NCBI GenBank assembly: GCA_002069885.1
Contig: MWCD01000027.1
Location: 1-49,856, forward strand
Direction of reading: 5' to 3'
Length of the DNA stretch: 49,856 nucleotides
Source of the DNA: a bacterium ADurb.Bin236
GTDB lineage: Bacteria; UBP15; UBA6099
Below are positions 17,252 through 25,775 of the stretch, piece after piece. Position numbers and translations under genes: made by a program. Within the stretch, counting starts at the first letter, position 1. Every line of letters starts with the position of its first letter. The notes under the pieces were generated by a model. The model ran no database searches and was not told where the DNA came from. It saw only the letters and a program-made list of their open reading frames with translations.

Positions 17252-18559
17252 ATGAGCGGCGATAGAAAAGTGAAAGTCGTATACAAAAACCTGATGGACA
17301 GGCTGAACAGGAACCCAGTCGGGGCGCCTGAGACGCCGGAGTTTTTCGAGATATTGGAAACTCTATACAGCGAGGAGCACGCGAGGGTGGCGTCGCTGAT
17401 GCCGCTGAAACCGACGCCTCTTGAAAAGCTTTCGGAACGCACGGGAGTGGAGAAAGAGCGTCTGCGCGGAATGCTCGGCGAAATGGCCGGACGCGGCCTC
17501 GTCGTCGATTACAACAACCCGAAAAACGACAGGACTTACTATATTCTCAACCCTCCCATCGTGGGATTCTTCGAGTTTTCTCTGATGCGGGAGAGGGACG
17601 ATTTCGACCAGAAGCGGCTTGCGGAACTGATGAGCCATTTTCTGCACGAAAAGTCCGGGAAGTTCATCAAGGAAGTTTTTCGGGAGTCCACTCAGATAGG
17701 CAGGGCCGTGGTTCACGAGACCGCTCTGAAACCAGAAGCGTTAAGTTCGATACTAGACATCGACAGCGTGTCGGATTACATAGAGAACTCGCGCAGGCGC
17801 TCAGTGGCGCTCTGCTACTGCCGCCACAAACAGAAGCTGATCGGAAAACCCTGCGAGAAGCCTATGGAAATATGTTTCGCGCTGGACAACGGGTCGGACT
17901 ATCTTGTGGGGAACGGGCTTGCAAGGGATGTTTCAAAGGAAGAGATGAAAGATTTGCTTGAAGTCGCGCGAGGCAACGGGCTGGTGCAGGTTGCGGACAA
18001 CGTGAAGCGCGGCGTGACTTTCATCTGCAACTGCTGCGGATGCTGCTGCGGGATGATGGTGGCGATCAATGAGCACGGACTCAAATACGCGGTGCACACG
18101 AGCGCATACATCGCTGCAATCTCTGCCCCGCAATGCACAGGCTGCGGCAAGTGCGAAAAGATATGCCCGGTAAAAGCGATAACCATGATCGAGCGCCCGG
18201 CGGACGCGGCGGACGCGCCAGACGGCAAAAAGAGAAAACGTCTGGCGGTTGTAGACGAATCGGTGTGCCTCGGATGCGGAGTCTGCCACCGCGCTTGCTC
18301 GGCGGAAGCCATTGAGCTGAAAAAGAGGGATAAACGGACGCTTACGCCGGAATCAACTCTGGAACGGATCTTCAACATGGCGGTCGAGAGAGGAAAGATG
18401 CATCACCTTATCTTCGACGAAGTGGAAGGGCCGCCCTTGCAGTTCATGAAATCTCTGGCGGGCGCTTTCCTCGCCCTCCCGGTGTCAAAACAGATACTTC
18501 TGAACAAAGAGATAAAATCCCGGTTCTTGGACTTCATCACGGGGTCGGCGAAAATCTGA
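17252..18559 (+). CDS. Winged-helix domain fused to a cysteine-rich 4Fe-4S dicluster ferredoxin
   Basis: 435 residues from ATG 17252 (GGAG ten bases upstream; an in-frame GTG at 17243 is possible). The first ~100 residues look like a winged helix of the MarR/ArsR kind (LEKLSERTGVEKERLRGML, then a wing with NDRTYYILNPP). The middle has CYCRHKQKLIGKPCEKPMEIC and the very unusual CNCCGCCCGMM. Near the end two classical 4Fe-4S motifs follow: CTGCGKCEKICP and CLGCGVCHRACS. The ferredoxin part should bind two cubane clusters; the middle cysteines may bind more. It could be a redox-responsive regulator or an electron carrier with a protein-docking domain. Related proteins occur in anaerobes, but their role is not established to my knowledge. 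Confidence 0.75.
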   Translation: MSGDRKVKVVYKNLMDRLNRNPVGAPETPEFFEILETLYSEEHARVASLMPLKPTPLEKLSERTGVEKERLRGMLGEMAGRGLVVDYNNPKNDRTYYILNPPIVGFFEFSLMRERDDFDQKRLAELMSHFLHEKSGKFIKEVFRESTQIGRAVVHETALKPEALSSILDIDSVSDYIENSRRRSVALCYCRHKQKLIGKPCEKPMEICFALDNGSDYLVGNGLARDVSKEEMKDLLEVARGNGLVQVADNVKRGVTFICNCCGCCCGMMVAINEHGLKYAVHTSAYIAAISAPQCTGCGKCEKICPVKAITMIERPADAADAPDGKKRKRLAVVDESVCLGCGVCHRACSAEAIELKKRDKRTLTPESTLERIFNMAVERGKMHHLIFDEVEGPPLQFMKSLAGAFLALPVSKQILLNKEIKSRFLDFITGSAKI

Positions 18560-18597
18560 CGACACTCTTATTTACGGCCTTAAAGCGGACGCCGCAA

Positions 18598-20145
18598 TTA
18601 TTCCGTTATCTCGATAGTGACCGAATCCGAAGCTTCCTCGCCTTGGCTGTCTTCGACAGAAAGAGTTATGGTATGAAGGCCGGGGGTCAGGTTGTTCTTC
18701 GTGAAGTAAGCTCCGGTTCCGATCGGGCCGTCTGTGTCTATATTCGAAGTCCAGACAAGGCCGGCTCCCGTTATCGCTCCGTCCTCCGGGTCAACTGCTC
18801 CGCCAGCAAAGAACAACAACGTGCCGCTTGCGACGCTGGAACCGCTAACAGGCGACGCAATGGCGACCACAGGCGGCTGGTTTTCCGCTCCCGCTTCGCC
18901 GACTGATATAGTGACCGTCGCCGTGCCGACCTCATCATCCGAGTCGGTAACCGTCAGGGTGATTACGTGCTCGTTCTCGGATAAGTTTGTTTTTGTCAGA
19001 TATGTTCCTGTGCCTAGATCGCCGTCCTCGCTGGAATGCCAACGCAGGGAAGCGCCTGTCAAAACGCCGTCCTGAGCGTCAAGTCCCGTGCCGATAAAGG
19101 TGACAACGGCTCCGGTAGCGAAAGCATATCCGTTCACAGGAGAGACGATTGTCGCGACGGGTGCAGAAGTCTGGGCGGGGTTCACCACAAGCGTTATCGT
19201 GTCCGTGTCGGTTAAACCTTCCTCGTCTGATACTTCAAGCGTTATGACATGAGTTCCTTCCGAAAGATTGTTGCTTGTGACCAGATTCCCGGTTCCGATA
19301 GGGCCGTCCAAGTCGGACGTCCATACCAGGGAAGCTCCGGCAAGGTTGCCTTCCTCGCAATCGGCGCCGACTCCGGTAAAAGTCACAATATTGCCTAGAT
19401 AAACCTCGGCTCCGTCGGCGGGCGAACTGATTGTCGCCAACGGCTTCATGTTTCCGCCAGAAGGCACAAGAGTGAAGTCCACGCTCTGCTGCCCGCCGGA
19501 AGTTATGGTCACATTTTTTGCCGCGGGAACCTGATAGCCGTCCGCCCTCACAAGAATTTCTCGAAGGCCGGGCGCGATGTCGTTTATCACCGCAACCGGA
19601 GTCTTGTAGGTGGTTAGCAACCCTCCGACATAAATGTCGCCCTCCACCGGGATGGAGACTTGGCAGTCGGCGACGGAGGTGACGGTCAGAGTCCCTTTGT
19701 CCGTCGGAGTCATGGACATCTGATCGTCTCCCGCAGCGTCATTCACCACATTTGTAGTGTCTGCGACGACCGTCACATCGAATTCGATATCCGCCATGCC
19801 GTCTTTAATCGCCTTGAGAGTATATGCTCCGGCCTCTATGTCCGAGAAGATGAATTTGCCGTCTCCGTCTGTCTGAACAGGAAGAGGAGCCTGAGCGGGA
19901 GTAAAACCTTTGGCTGTCAAAGTCACTTGAGCTCCTGCGACCGGGACTTGCCCGTCCGGCACAGCCCTGCCAGCAGCGCGGAGCGCGGGTCTGGCGGCAA
20001 GTCCGCTGTTGTAACTGTCCGCGTAAATGTAGCCTTCGACATCCCCGTATTGAATTTGGTAGGGAGTCATGTAACCTTTGCCGCACCCCGCCGCGAACAA
20101 TGCCGCCGCAACTATCGCCACCGCCAAAGCCGCTCTTTTTTTCAT
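18598..20145 (-). CDS. Lipoprotein with a carboxypeptidase-regulatory-like domain and three PKD-like repeats
   Basis: About 515 residues. The signal ends in the lipobox LFAAGC, so the cysteine should be lipidated and the protein held in the outer membrane or periplasm. After it comes a carboxypeptidase-regulatory-like (transthyretin-like) domain (VPVAGAQVTLTAKGF, DGKFIFSDIEAGAYTLKAIKDG), then a PEGA-like segment (VRADGYQVPAAKNVTITSGG). Three tandem repeats of about 92 residues close the protein, each with A-x-I-x-SP-x-x-G at its start, L-x-WTS/WHS and a D-G-x-(I/L)-GTG motif, and H-x-ITL-x-V in the last strand. Such domains mediate adhesion or surface display. The ATG at 20145 was preferred to one at 20157, whose Shine-Dalgarno directly touches the codon. 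Confidence 0.82.
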   Translation of the reverse strand: MKKRAALAVAIVAAALFAAGCGKGYMTPYQIQYGDVEGYIYADSYNSGLAARPALRAAGRAVPDGQVPVAGAQVTLTAKGFTPAQAPLPVQTDGDGKFIFSDIEAGAYTLKAIKDGMADIEFDVTVVADTTNVVNDAAGDDQMSMTPTDKGTLTVTSVADCQVSIPVEGDIYVGGLLTTYKTPVAVINDIAPGLREILVRADGYQVPAAKNVTITSGGQQSVDFTLVPSGGNMKPLATISSPADGAEVYLGNIVTFTGVGADCEEGNLAGASLVWTSDLDGPIGTGNLVTSNNLSEGTHVITLEVSDEEGLTDTDTITLVVNPAQTSAPVATIVSPVNGYAFATGAVVTFIGTGLDAQDGVLTGASLRWHSSEDGDLGTGTYLTKTNLSENEHVITLTVTDSDDEVGTATVTISVGEAGAENQPPVVAIASPVSGSSVASGTLLFFAGGAVDPEDGAITGAGLVWTSNIDTDGPIGTGAYFTKNNLTPGLHTITLSVEDSQGEEASDSVTIEITE

Positions 20146-20338
20146 CTGTTCCGTCATCTCCCTGTGTGTTTATCAATCTGCATACGATTATGAGTCGTTT
20201 CCGGGGCTGGTTTTATTCCATCCCGCGCCGCGCTGTTTGAAGAGCTATCATATCACAGAGAAAAGCGGGAGTCCACAATCGAGCGCCGCGCGGGTCACGA
20301 AGTGGCATTATCAGCCGCGCGCCGCTATAATTGGCGGA

Positions 20339-21640
20339 ATGAACAACGAAATAGAAAAAACGATAATTGACGGCGGAGCGGTGACGCTCGTCGAGCGGAT
20401 GCCCTCGATGCACACCGCGTCGGTCGGATTCTGGGTGGCGTTCGGCTCCAGATACGAGCCGGAGGGCGACTACGGAGCGGCGCACTTCATTGAGCACATG
20501 CTGTTCAAGGGCACGCGCAGCATGGGGCCGAGGGAGCTTGCAATGGCGGTCGAGGACGTGGGCGGCTCCATTGGCGCTTCGGCCTCCGAGGAGCGCACCC
20601 GCCTATATGCCCGCGCGCTGCCAGAACACATCCCTCTCGTGATAGACATCATGGCCGATATGTTCCGCCGCTCGGTGTTCCCGGTGGACGAGTTCGACCG
20701 GGAGCGGGAAGTCGTGCTTGAAGAGATTAAAGGCCACGACGACACTCCGGAAGAAATCGTCACGGACAATTTTATTCAGGATATTTACGGGCTTGAGGGG
20801 CTGGGCCACAGCATTCTCGGCTACGAATCGGACATCGCCGGGATGACGCGCGACAAGCTGTTCGATCTATATGAAAAATTTTACCGGCCCGCGCATCTCG
20901 TGGTGTCGGCGGCGGGAAACCTCGGCGGGCTGGACATCCCGGCTCTTGTCGCAAAAGCCATCGAGCCGTGCTCGCTTCCGCCATGCAAAGCGCTGGTCTC
21001 CCCTCAATCCGAACCCGACTTTTCTACCAAGGCGGTTATCAGGCGCAAGGATATCCAGCAGACGCACTTCTGCCTCGGATTCCCCGGCGCGCCTTACAAA
21101 AGCCCGGACCGCTACAAATATATGCTTCTCGACATGATACTCAGCGGCGGGATGAGCAGCAGGCTGTTCTACGAGGTGCGAGAACTCCGGGGCCTCGTCT
21201 ACGACATAATGACGAGCAACTCCAGTTTCAGCGACACCGGTTTCTTCTACGTGTCCGCGTCGACAAGACCGGACAATCTCGCCGAAGTCCTCGACGTGAC
21301 CATATCGGAACTGAACAAAGTGGCCTCCGGCGAGGTTTCGCAACAGGAGCTTGACCGCGTCAAATCGCAACTCAAAGTTTCCATCACGATGAGCATGGAA
21401 AGCGTCGGCGGCAGAATGAGCAAACTGGCGCAATCGGAAATCTTCTATGGAAGAAATGTGACCGACGAGGAAATTCTGGAAAAGATATTGGAAGTCAAAC
21501 CGGAAGATGTCTGTGAGCTGGCGGCGGAAGTGTTCAGAGCCGACCGCGCGGTCTTCTCCGGCCTTGGCCCTTACAAGGGGAGAAAAGCCGCAGCCGCCGA
21601 ACGTCTCGCCTTGGATTCGATTTCAAAGCTCTCCCGCTGA
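20339..21640 (+). CDS. M16-family zinc metallopeptidase (processing-peptidase-like)
   Basis: 433 residues. HFIEH at 49-53 is the inverted zinc motif HxxEH of the family (His49, Glu52 catalytic, His53), within GAAHFIEHMLFKGTRSMGP. The C-terminal half carries the second M16 domain with GMSSRLFYEVRELRGLVYDI, the R/Y motif that binds substrate. Length and motif agree with single-chain bacterial mitochondrial-processing-peptidase-like enzymes. No signal peptide is seen, so it is probably cytosolic. The ATG at 20339 fits the family start (a longer upstream frame has no coding character). It diverges from the PKD lipoprotein gene. Confidence 0.93.
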   Translation: MNNEIEKTIIDGGAVTLVERMPSMHTASVGFWVAFGSRYEPEGDYGAAHFIEHMLFKGTRSMGPRELAMAVEDVGGSIGASASEERTRLYARALPEHIPLVIDIMADMFRRSVFPVDEFDREREVVLEEIKGHDDTPEEIVTDNFIQDIYGLEGLGHSILGYESDIAGMTRDKLFDLYEKFYRPAHLVVSAAGNLGGLDIPALVAKAIEPCSLPPCKALVSPQSEPDFSTKAVIRRKDIQQTHFCLGFPGAPYKSPDRYKYMLLDMILSGGMSSRLFYEVRELRGLVYDIMTSNSSFSDTGFFYVSASTRPDNLAEVLDVTISELNKVASGEVSQQELDRVKSQLKVSITMSMESVGGRMSKLAQSEIFYGRNVTDEEILEKILEVKPEDVCELAAEVFRADRAVFSGLGPYKGRKAAAAERLALDSISKLSR

Positions 21641-21702
21641 AACGCGAACGAAAGAATAGAAATTCCGTATCATGCAAGAAACTTCGGCTTAATAAAACGC
21701 TA

Positions 21703-22548
21703 TTATTCGACTACGGGTTGTTCGGGCGGAGAAATACCGAGTTGGTCGTATATCATCGGCGACACATCTTTTAGCATCTGATCCGAAACAATCTTAAAAG
21801 GAATGCCAACTGGACTATTCAAAAACAAATCGGTTTCCTTGTGAAACTCCTGATTGCCTACGGATGGTCCAATCTCTTTGTTAACGATTATGCAGTGGTC
21901 CTGCAAAAACCTGTTTACAAGACCGCTCCATTTTTTACTGCCGATTTCTGATTCATTTGCGTAATATTTAAACCATAACGTTTTATCTTCTTGAGCATCA
22001 TAAAGTATTGCGGTTATGTCAACAGTTGCGATAAATGTTGTCTTTCCCTTGTAAAGAGTTGTTTTTCCGCCCTCTCTAACGGCTGTCCTTTCCTTCATTT
22101 CCCGAATATCCGTCATTAGAATAATTCTAGCGTTGTGTCTTTTCGCTAATGCGCGCGCTTCATCGAAGTTGATTAGTTTTTCAGCATTTTTGTAATTGCC
22201 GACTTTGTTGAATAATGCGTTCTCAATATCGCTGTCCTCCTCGTCTGTTCCATGCGCCACCACTGTTCTTAATCGACTGTCCGCAAGAAATCCTCGCGAA
22301 ACATATTCCGTAAGCATCTTCCTTACCTGCCGAATATTCGTATCCAAAGCATATTTGTTGCTCGATTTAGACGTAAATGTCTTTACGATCAGCAAATCAT
22401 TAGCGAGCGTGGCGTTTTCATCGTCTATTATCGCAACTTCTTCGCTATCAATTTGCGCAGAAAATGAAGTCGACGCGCTTAATGACAGCATTAAAACCGC
22501 TATGCAAACCACAGGATGAAGGTTCGATCTCAATCTAAATATGTTCAT
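21703..22548 (-). CDS. Secreted protein of unknown function in lower-G+C DNA
   Basis: 281 residues, not recognised. A signal peptide (VVCIAVLMLSLSASTSFSA) is followed by a mixed alpha/beta domain; LAKRHNARIILMTDIREMKER and FIATVDITAILYDAQEDKTLWFKYYANESE look like the CsgG-type or lipoprotein-assembly folds that generate a helical-strand periplasmic body, but this is only an impression. The DNA here uses many AAA, ATT and TTT codons and is more A+T-rich than its neighbours, suggesting later acquisition. GGAGG lies five bases before the ATG. Confidence 0.7.
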   Translation of the reverse strand: MNIFRLRSNLHPVVCIAVLMLSLSASTSFSAQIDSEEVAIIDDENATLANDLLIVKTFTSKSSNKYALDTNIRQVRKMLTEYVSRGFLADSRLRTVVAHGTDEEDSDIENALFNKVGNYKNAEKLINFDEARALAKRHNARIILMTDIREMKERTAVREGGKTTLYKGKTTFIATVDITAILYDAQEDKTLWFKYYANESEIGSKKWSGLVNRFLQDHCIIVNKEIGPSVGNQEFHKETDLFLNSPVGIPFKIVSDQMLKDVSPMIYDQLGISPPEQPVVE

Positions 22549-22616
22549 GCCGCCCTCCGCCTTCTCAATATCTGCTGAATGTTTTTTTGTTCATCACTCA
22601 AAATAGTCGATATTGA

Positions 22617-22646
22617 TTTCTAACACATTTATCTGTTTTTCGTCAA
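22617..22646 (-). promoter_or_regulatory. Candidate promoter of the secreted-protein gene at 21703-22548
   Basis: On the minus strand TTGACG (22641-22646; five matches) and TAGAAA (22617-22622; four matches) are separated by 18 bases, about 60 bases upstream of the ATG. Confidence 0.45.
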
Positions 22647-22704
22647 TTCTGTTCCATCAAATAGCATTTAATCAAACGTGTCATCGAGATTACGACGAAA
22701 ATAC

Positions 22705-22727
22705 CGGCGGGAATCTGTTTTTCCGCC
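22705..22727 (-). terminator. Possible terminator hairpin downstream of the cupin gene
   Basis: Minus-strand reading gives GGCGGAA, a short loop and TTCCCGCC (one bulged base), followed by GGTATTTTCG. The stem is G+C-rich but the T-run is short and interrupted, so termination is uncertain. The remainder of 22647-22846 is A+T-rich and shows no gene. Confidence 0.3.
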
Positions 22728-22846
22728 TTATAAAATTGAAAACACAGCATTAAAACATAGTTTGTGATTGCTTTATAATTGGACAGCATTGTTTTCCATG
22801 CACAAATAATTCGGCCTTGATCGCGCAGATCGCAAATTAACCCCGC

Positions 22847-23188
22847 TCAACGTTCGTAGTCGTCTTCTACGCGGACTACGTCGTCGAGTTCGGGGGTGGA
22901 AACTTCGAAGAACCGGCTGTCCTCAACGGCTTCCATTCTGTGTTTTCTTCCCGGCTCCACCACTCTGTATTCTCCCGGCTCTATGACATGCTCCTCGATT
23001 TCGCCCGCCGCATTTTCGAGCGTGAATTTTACTTTGCCTTCCATCAGATAGAGAGTTTCATGCTTGACCTTGTGGTACTGATAGCTGAGCCTGTGGCCGG
23101 CGTTTATCTCAAGGAATTTCGCCGCGTATTTGCCGTTGTCATACGCGATCCAAACTTCTCTTCCCCAAGGCTTATCGACTGTTTTCAT
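22847..23188 (-). CDS. Cupin-domain protein, mannose-6-phosphate isomerase-like
   Basis: 113 residues from ATG 23188, which has GGGAGG ten bases upstream. The sequence forms one small cupin barrel: KPWGREVWIAYDNGKYAAKFLEI, then HRLSYQYHKVKHETLYLMEGKVKFTL (metal-binding motif 1 with H-x-H-like residues and Glu) and PGEYRVVEPGRKHRMEAVEDS (motif 2, conserved His). The opening KPWG and YQYH-x-x-KHE match the cupin domain of the bifunctional mannose-6-phosphate isomerase/GDP-mannose pyrophosphorylase, here as a free protein. It may isomerise or bind a phosphosugar. It follows the GH2-like gene after about 77 bases on the same strand. Confidence 0.85.
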   Translation of the reverse strand: MKTVDKPWGREVWIAYDNGKYAAKFLEINAGHRLSYQYHKVKHETLYLMEGKVKFTLENAAGEIEEHVIEPGEYRVVEPGRKHRMEAVEDSRFFEVSTPELDDVVRVEDDYER

Positions 23189-23265
23189 AAGGGTTGTTCC
23201 TCCCGAAAAATCGCGATTCAGTATTTTTTCTCGGATTCCCCGGCATCCTCCAAATGAAGACGCTC

Positions 23266-25725
23266 TCAGAGAATCACATTTAATATAAAAACGGCTATCA
23301 AGACGATTATTGCTGCGGCGGCGGCAAATCCGGCCGCTACCGCAATGGCTGCTCTGTCGATAGGTTCCCACAATGTTCGCGATACCGCGCCCGTAAGAAC
23401 GAATACTTCCCAACCCGCAATCAAAACCGCGAAGCCCCAGAGCGGGATTGGGATGAAAGGCGCAAAAACGAAAAGCATCCTCAATGCTGAACAACGCGCT
23501 GAAAGCTCAAAGATTTTTAAAGGCTCCACGCCTAGAATCGCCGAGGATGTCATGCCTGCGGCTGCTGCGAAGAAGATTTGCGCGACGAACATGACAGCGA
23601 GCCTAACCGGGAAAGGCTCTATCCACAGCTTAGCTGCTGAGATGACAGCCGGAGAAGTTGTCGCCGGATTCAGCGGGCGCAGGTCGAGAGCGGCGGACGC
23701 GGCGAACGACATCGCCGCGGCTCCCGCTATGAGCATCGGAAGCCCGAACAGCAGAAAACTCTTCGCGTCATCCCGCGAGTCCCCATCGAACGGACGCAGT
23801 TCCTCCGGCTCAATGAGCGCTTGCCACACTCTGCCGAAGCCGCTCCAGATGGAAAATCCCGCAAGCGCAGCGACGGCCAGCAGAGCGAGTTCCGCGCCGG
23901 GCAACCTGAAACGGAGCCGCGACCACCGCCAAGCGACGTCCTCGGGCCGCCCCGCGTCGGATAGTTGCTGATAGACAATCTTCGGCTTGCGGTCCTCGTC
24001 GAGCAGGCCGGTGTCCACGATATGTCTTTCAACGCGCGGGCCGCCGAGGGCCGGCCCTTCGTAATCAGCCAGAGAATCAATGAAACCGCCTCCGACGTTC
24101 GAGGCCGCAGCCATGGCGTCGCGCGTCGCCGCGATAGCAAAATACTGATGAAGCTGGGAGCCTTTCAGTCCGGCGGCTCCCGCGCGCGCGTCCGCGCCCG
24201 CGCCGTATGCCAAGAGGACAAGCGGCCTTTCGGACGCCGATATTTTTTTGGACGACAGCGCGCGCTTCAGCGACGCCGTCGAACGGCCCGTCCAGCCCGC
24301 GTATTCCTCGAAAGCGAAAAAGTCTATTTCCTTGGGAGCTTTCCATAGGGAAACGCCCCTCGTGCCCGCGTAAACCAGCCTGCCGGGGTCAGCTTTCTTC
24401 AGCCTAGCGGCAAGACGTTCGACTGCGGCCGCGGTGGCCGGGTCGCCGACATCAATGCCGCTACCCAATCCCCACGCGACGACGGAAGGGTGGCTCTCGT
24501 CGCGGGCGACCATCTCGTCAAGCGCGGCTTCAAGCTCCGCATATGCGGAATCGCCGCCGCTCAACTTTCCGCTGAAAGAAAGCTCCTCAAAAACCATCAG
24601 CCCGGCTCTATCGCACATATAAAGGAGTTCCGGATGCGGAGGAGCGACGAACCTGACCGCGTTGAAGCCCGCCGCTCGGATGAATCGGATGTCTCTTTCC
24701 GCCGCCGCGCGGGTCGCGACCGGCCCCCAGCCATCCCCGAAATGAGTCCTCCATACCACTCCGTCGAGCTTTATCCGCCCGCCGTTTAGGAGGAATCCTT
24801 TTCTATCGCGCTTGAATTCCCTGACGCCGAAATATTTCTGCGCTCCGTCCGTCATTCCTTCCGGAGTCACAGCCACCAGACCGGCTTTATAAATCTGGGG
24901 ATTCTCAGGACTCCACCGTACGGCCTGCGGCAGTTCCCCCCGCCAATCTAGATAGGCGTAACCAGAGGAGTCGGAAGACAGCAACGAATCGAAGATAGAG
25001 CCGCCCCATCCTTCCTCCGGGTTTATCCTGCCGAAAACCTGAGCCTCTCCATCGGGAACCGCGACGCGAGCAGTCACACGCGCGGATGCGGTCGCCCAGT
25101 CCTCGCCAGCAGCCGCGGTTTTCGCCGCCGCGCTCGCTTCCTCGAACCTTAGCGGTCGCCTGAACTCAATATAAACCTCTCTTAGAATCCCGCCGAAGTT
25201 CTTTTCTCCTGCAGTCGCCAGCGGGGCACGCGCGGACCTGTTGTCCACTATCACCCTAAGCTCATTTCTGCCCGGCGACACGACATGTTTTGAGATGTCA
25301 ACCTCGAACGGCGTCGGCCTAGAAGTCCTTTTGGCGACTCTGATGTCGTTTATCAGAACCTCAGCCGCTCCCGCCACTCCCTCAAAGCGGAGAATGGGCG
25401 ATTCGCCAGCCCAATCCTCGTCTATGGCAAATTCTATCCTATACTCAGCCGCGCCCTCGTAGTTCTCCAGACCGGGAATGCTATTCCAGACATGCGGGAC
25501 CGCCACGGTGTTCCACTCCCCGCCCGAGCCTGTCCTGAATTCCCAGTTGCCGTTGAGCCAGAGGGTTTTCCTGAACGGGTTAGGAGCGTTCTCTATGGGA
25601 GCGAAAAGAATTTTCTGTTCGGAGAATCTCGGGACCGGGGCGCGGCCGAGCGCGCTCAGCGCGGCCCCCGCCGCAATGAGCGCCAACAACGCCACTCCCG
25701 CGATGTATTGGTTCCTTGCTCTCAT
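23266..25725 (-). CDS. Membrane-anchored GH2-like protein without catalytic glutamates
   Basis: 819 residues: an N-terminal membrane segment (8-26), a GH2 sugar-binding/jelly-roll domain (about 50-190; LWLNGNWEFRTG, PHVWNSIPGLENYEGAAEYRIEF), a central immunoglobulin-like domain, a TIM barrel (about 310-590), and a C-terminal part of about five hydrophobic helices (610-819) resembling Yip1-type domains. In GH2 beta-glucuronidases/galactosidases the acid/base Glu follows Asn in VVxWSxxNE; here VVAWGLGSG places Ser422-Gly423 there. The nucleophile Glu of I-T/S-E-Y-G is Ala506 (PLVLLAYG). Both catalytic residues are therefore absent although flanking sequence aligns well. It is most likely a non-hydrolytic carbohydrate-binding or scaffolding protein on the outer face of the inner membrane. 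Confidence 0.8.
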   Translation of the reverse strand: MRARNQYIAGVALLALIAAGAALSALGRAPVPRFSEQKILFAPIENAPNPFRKTLWLNGNWEFRTGSGGEWNTVAVPHVWNSIPGLENYEGAAEYRIEFAIDEDWAGESPILRFEGVAGAAEVLINDIRVAKRTSRPTPFEVDISKHVVSPGRNELRVIVDNRSARAPLATAGEKNFGGILREVYIEFRRPLRFEEASAAAKTAAAGEDWATASARVTARVAVPDGEAQVFGRINPEEGWGGSIFDSLLSSDSSGYAYLDWRGELPQAVRWSPENPQIYKAGLVAVTPEGMTDGAQKYFGVREFKRDRKGFLLNGGRIKLDGVVWRTHFGDGWGPVATRAAAERDIRFIRAAGFNAVRFVAPPHPELLYMCDRAGLMVFEELSFSGKLSGGDSAYAELEAALDEMVARDESHPSVVAWGLGSGIDVGDPATAAAVERLAARLKKADPGRLVYAGTRGVSLWKAPKEIDFFAFEEYAGWTGRSTASLKRALSSKKISASERPLVLLAYGAGADARAGAAGLKGSQLHQYFAIAATRDAMAAASNVGGGFIDSLADYEGPALGGPRVERHIVDTGLLDEDRKPKIVYQQLSDAGRPEDVAWRWSRLRFRLPGAELALLAVAALAGFSIWSGFGRVWQALIEPEELRPFDGDSRDDAKSFLLFGLPMLIAGAAAMSFAASAALDLRPLNPATTSPAVISAAKLWIEPFPVRLAVMFVAQIFFAAAAGMTSSAILGVEPLKIFELSARCSALRMLFVFAPFIPIPLWGFAVLIAGWEVFVLTGAVSRTLWEPIDRAAIAVAAGFAAAAAIIVLIAVFILNVIL

Positions 25726-25775
25726 AAGCTGAAAAAGTATAGCACAAACCGTCGGAACGCGCTCCGCTCTCCAAC

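Noticed and set aside
18598-20145. Possible large repeats at DNA level within the PKD lipoprotein gene
   Set aside because: The three repeats are clear in protein but diverged in nucleotides, so this is ancient domain duplication and not a recent DNA repeat.
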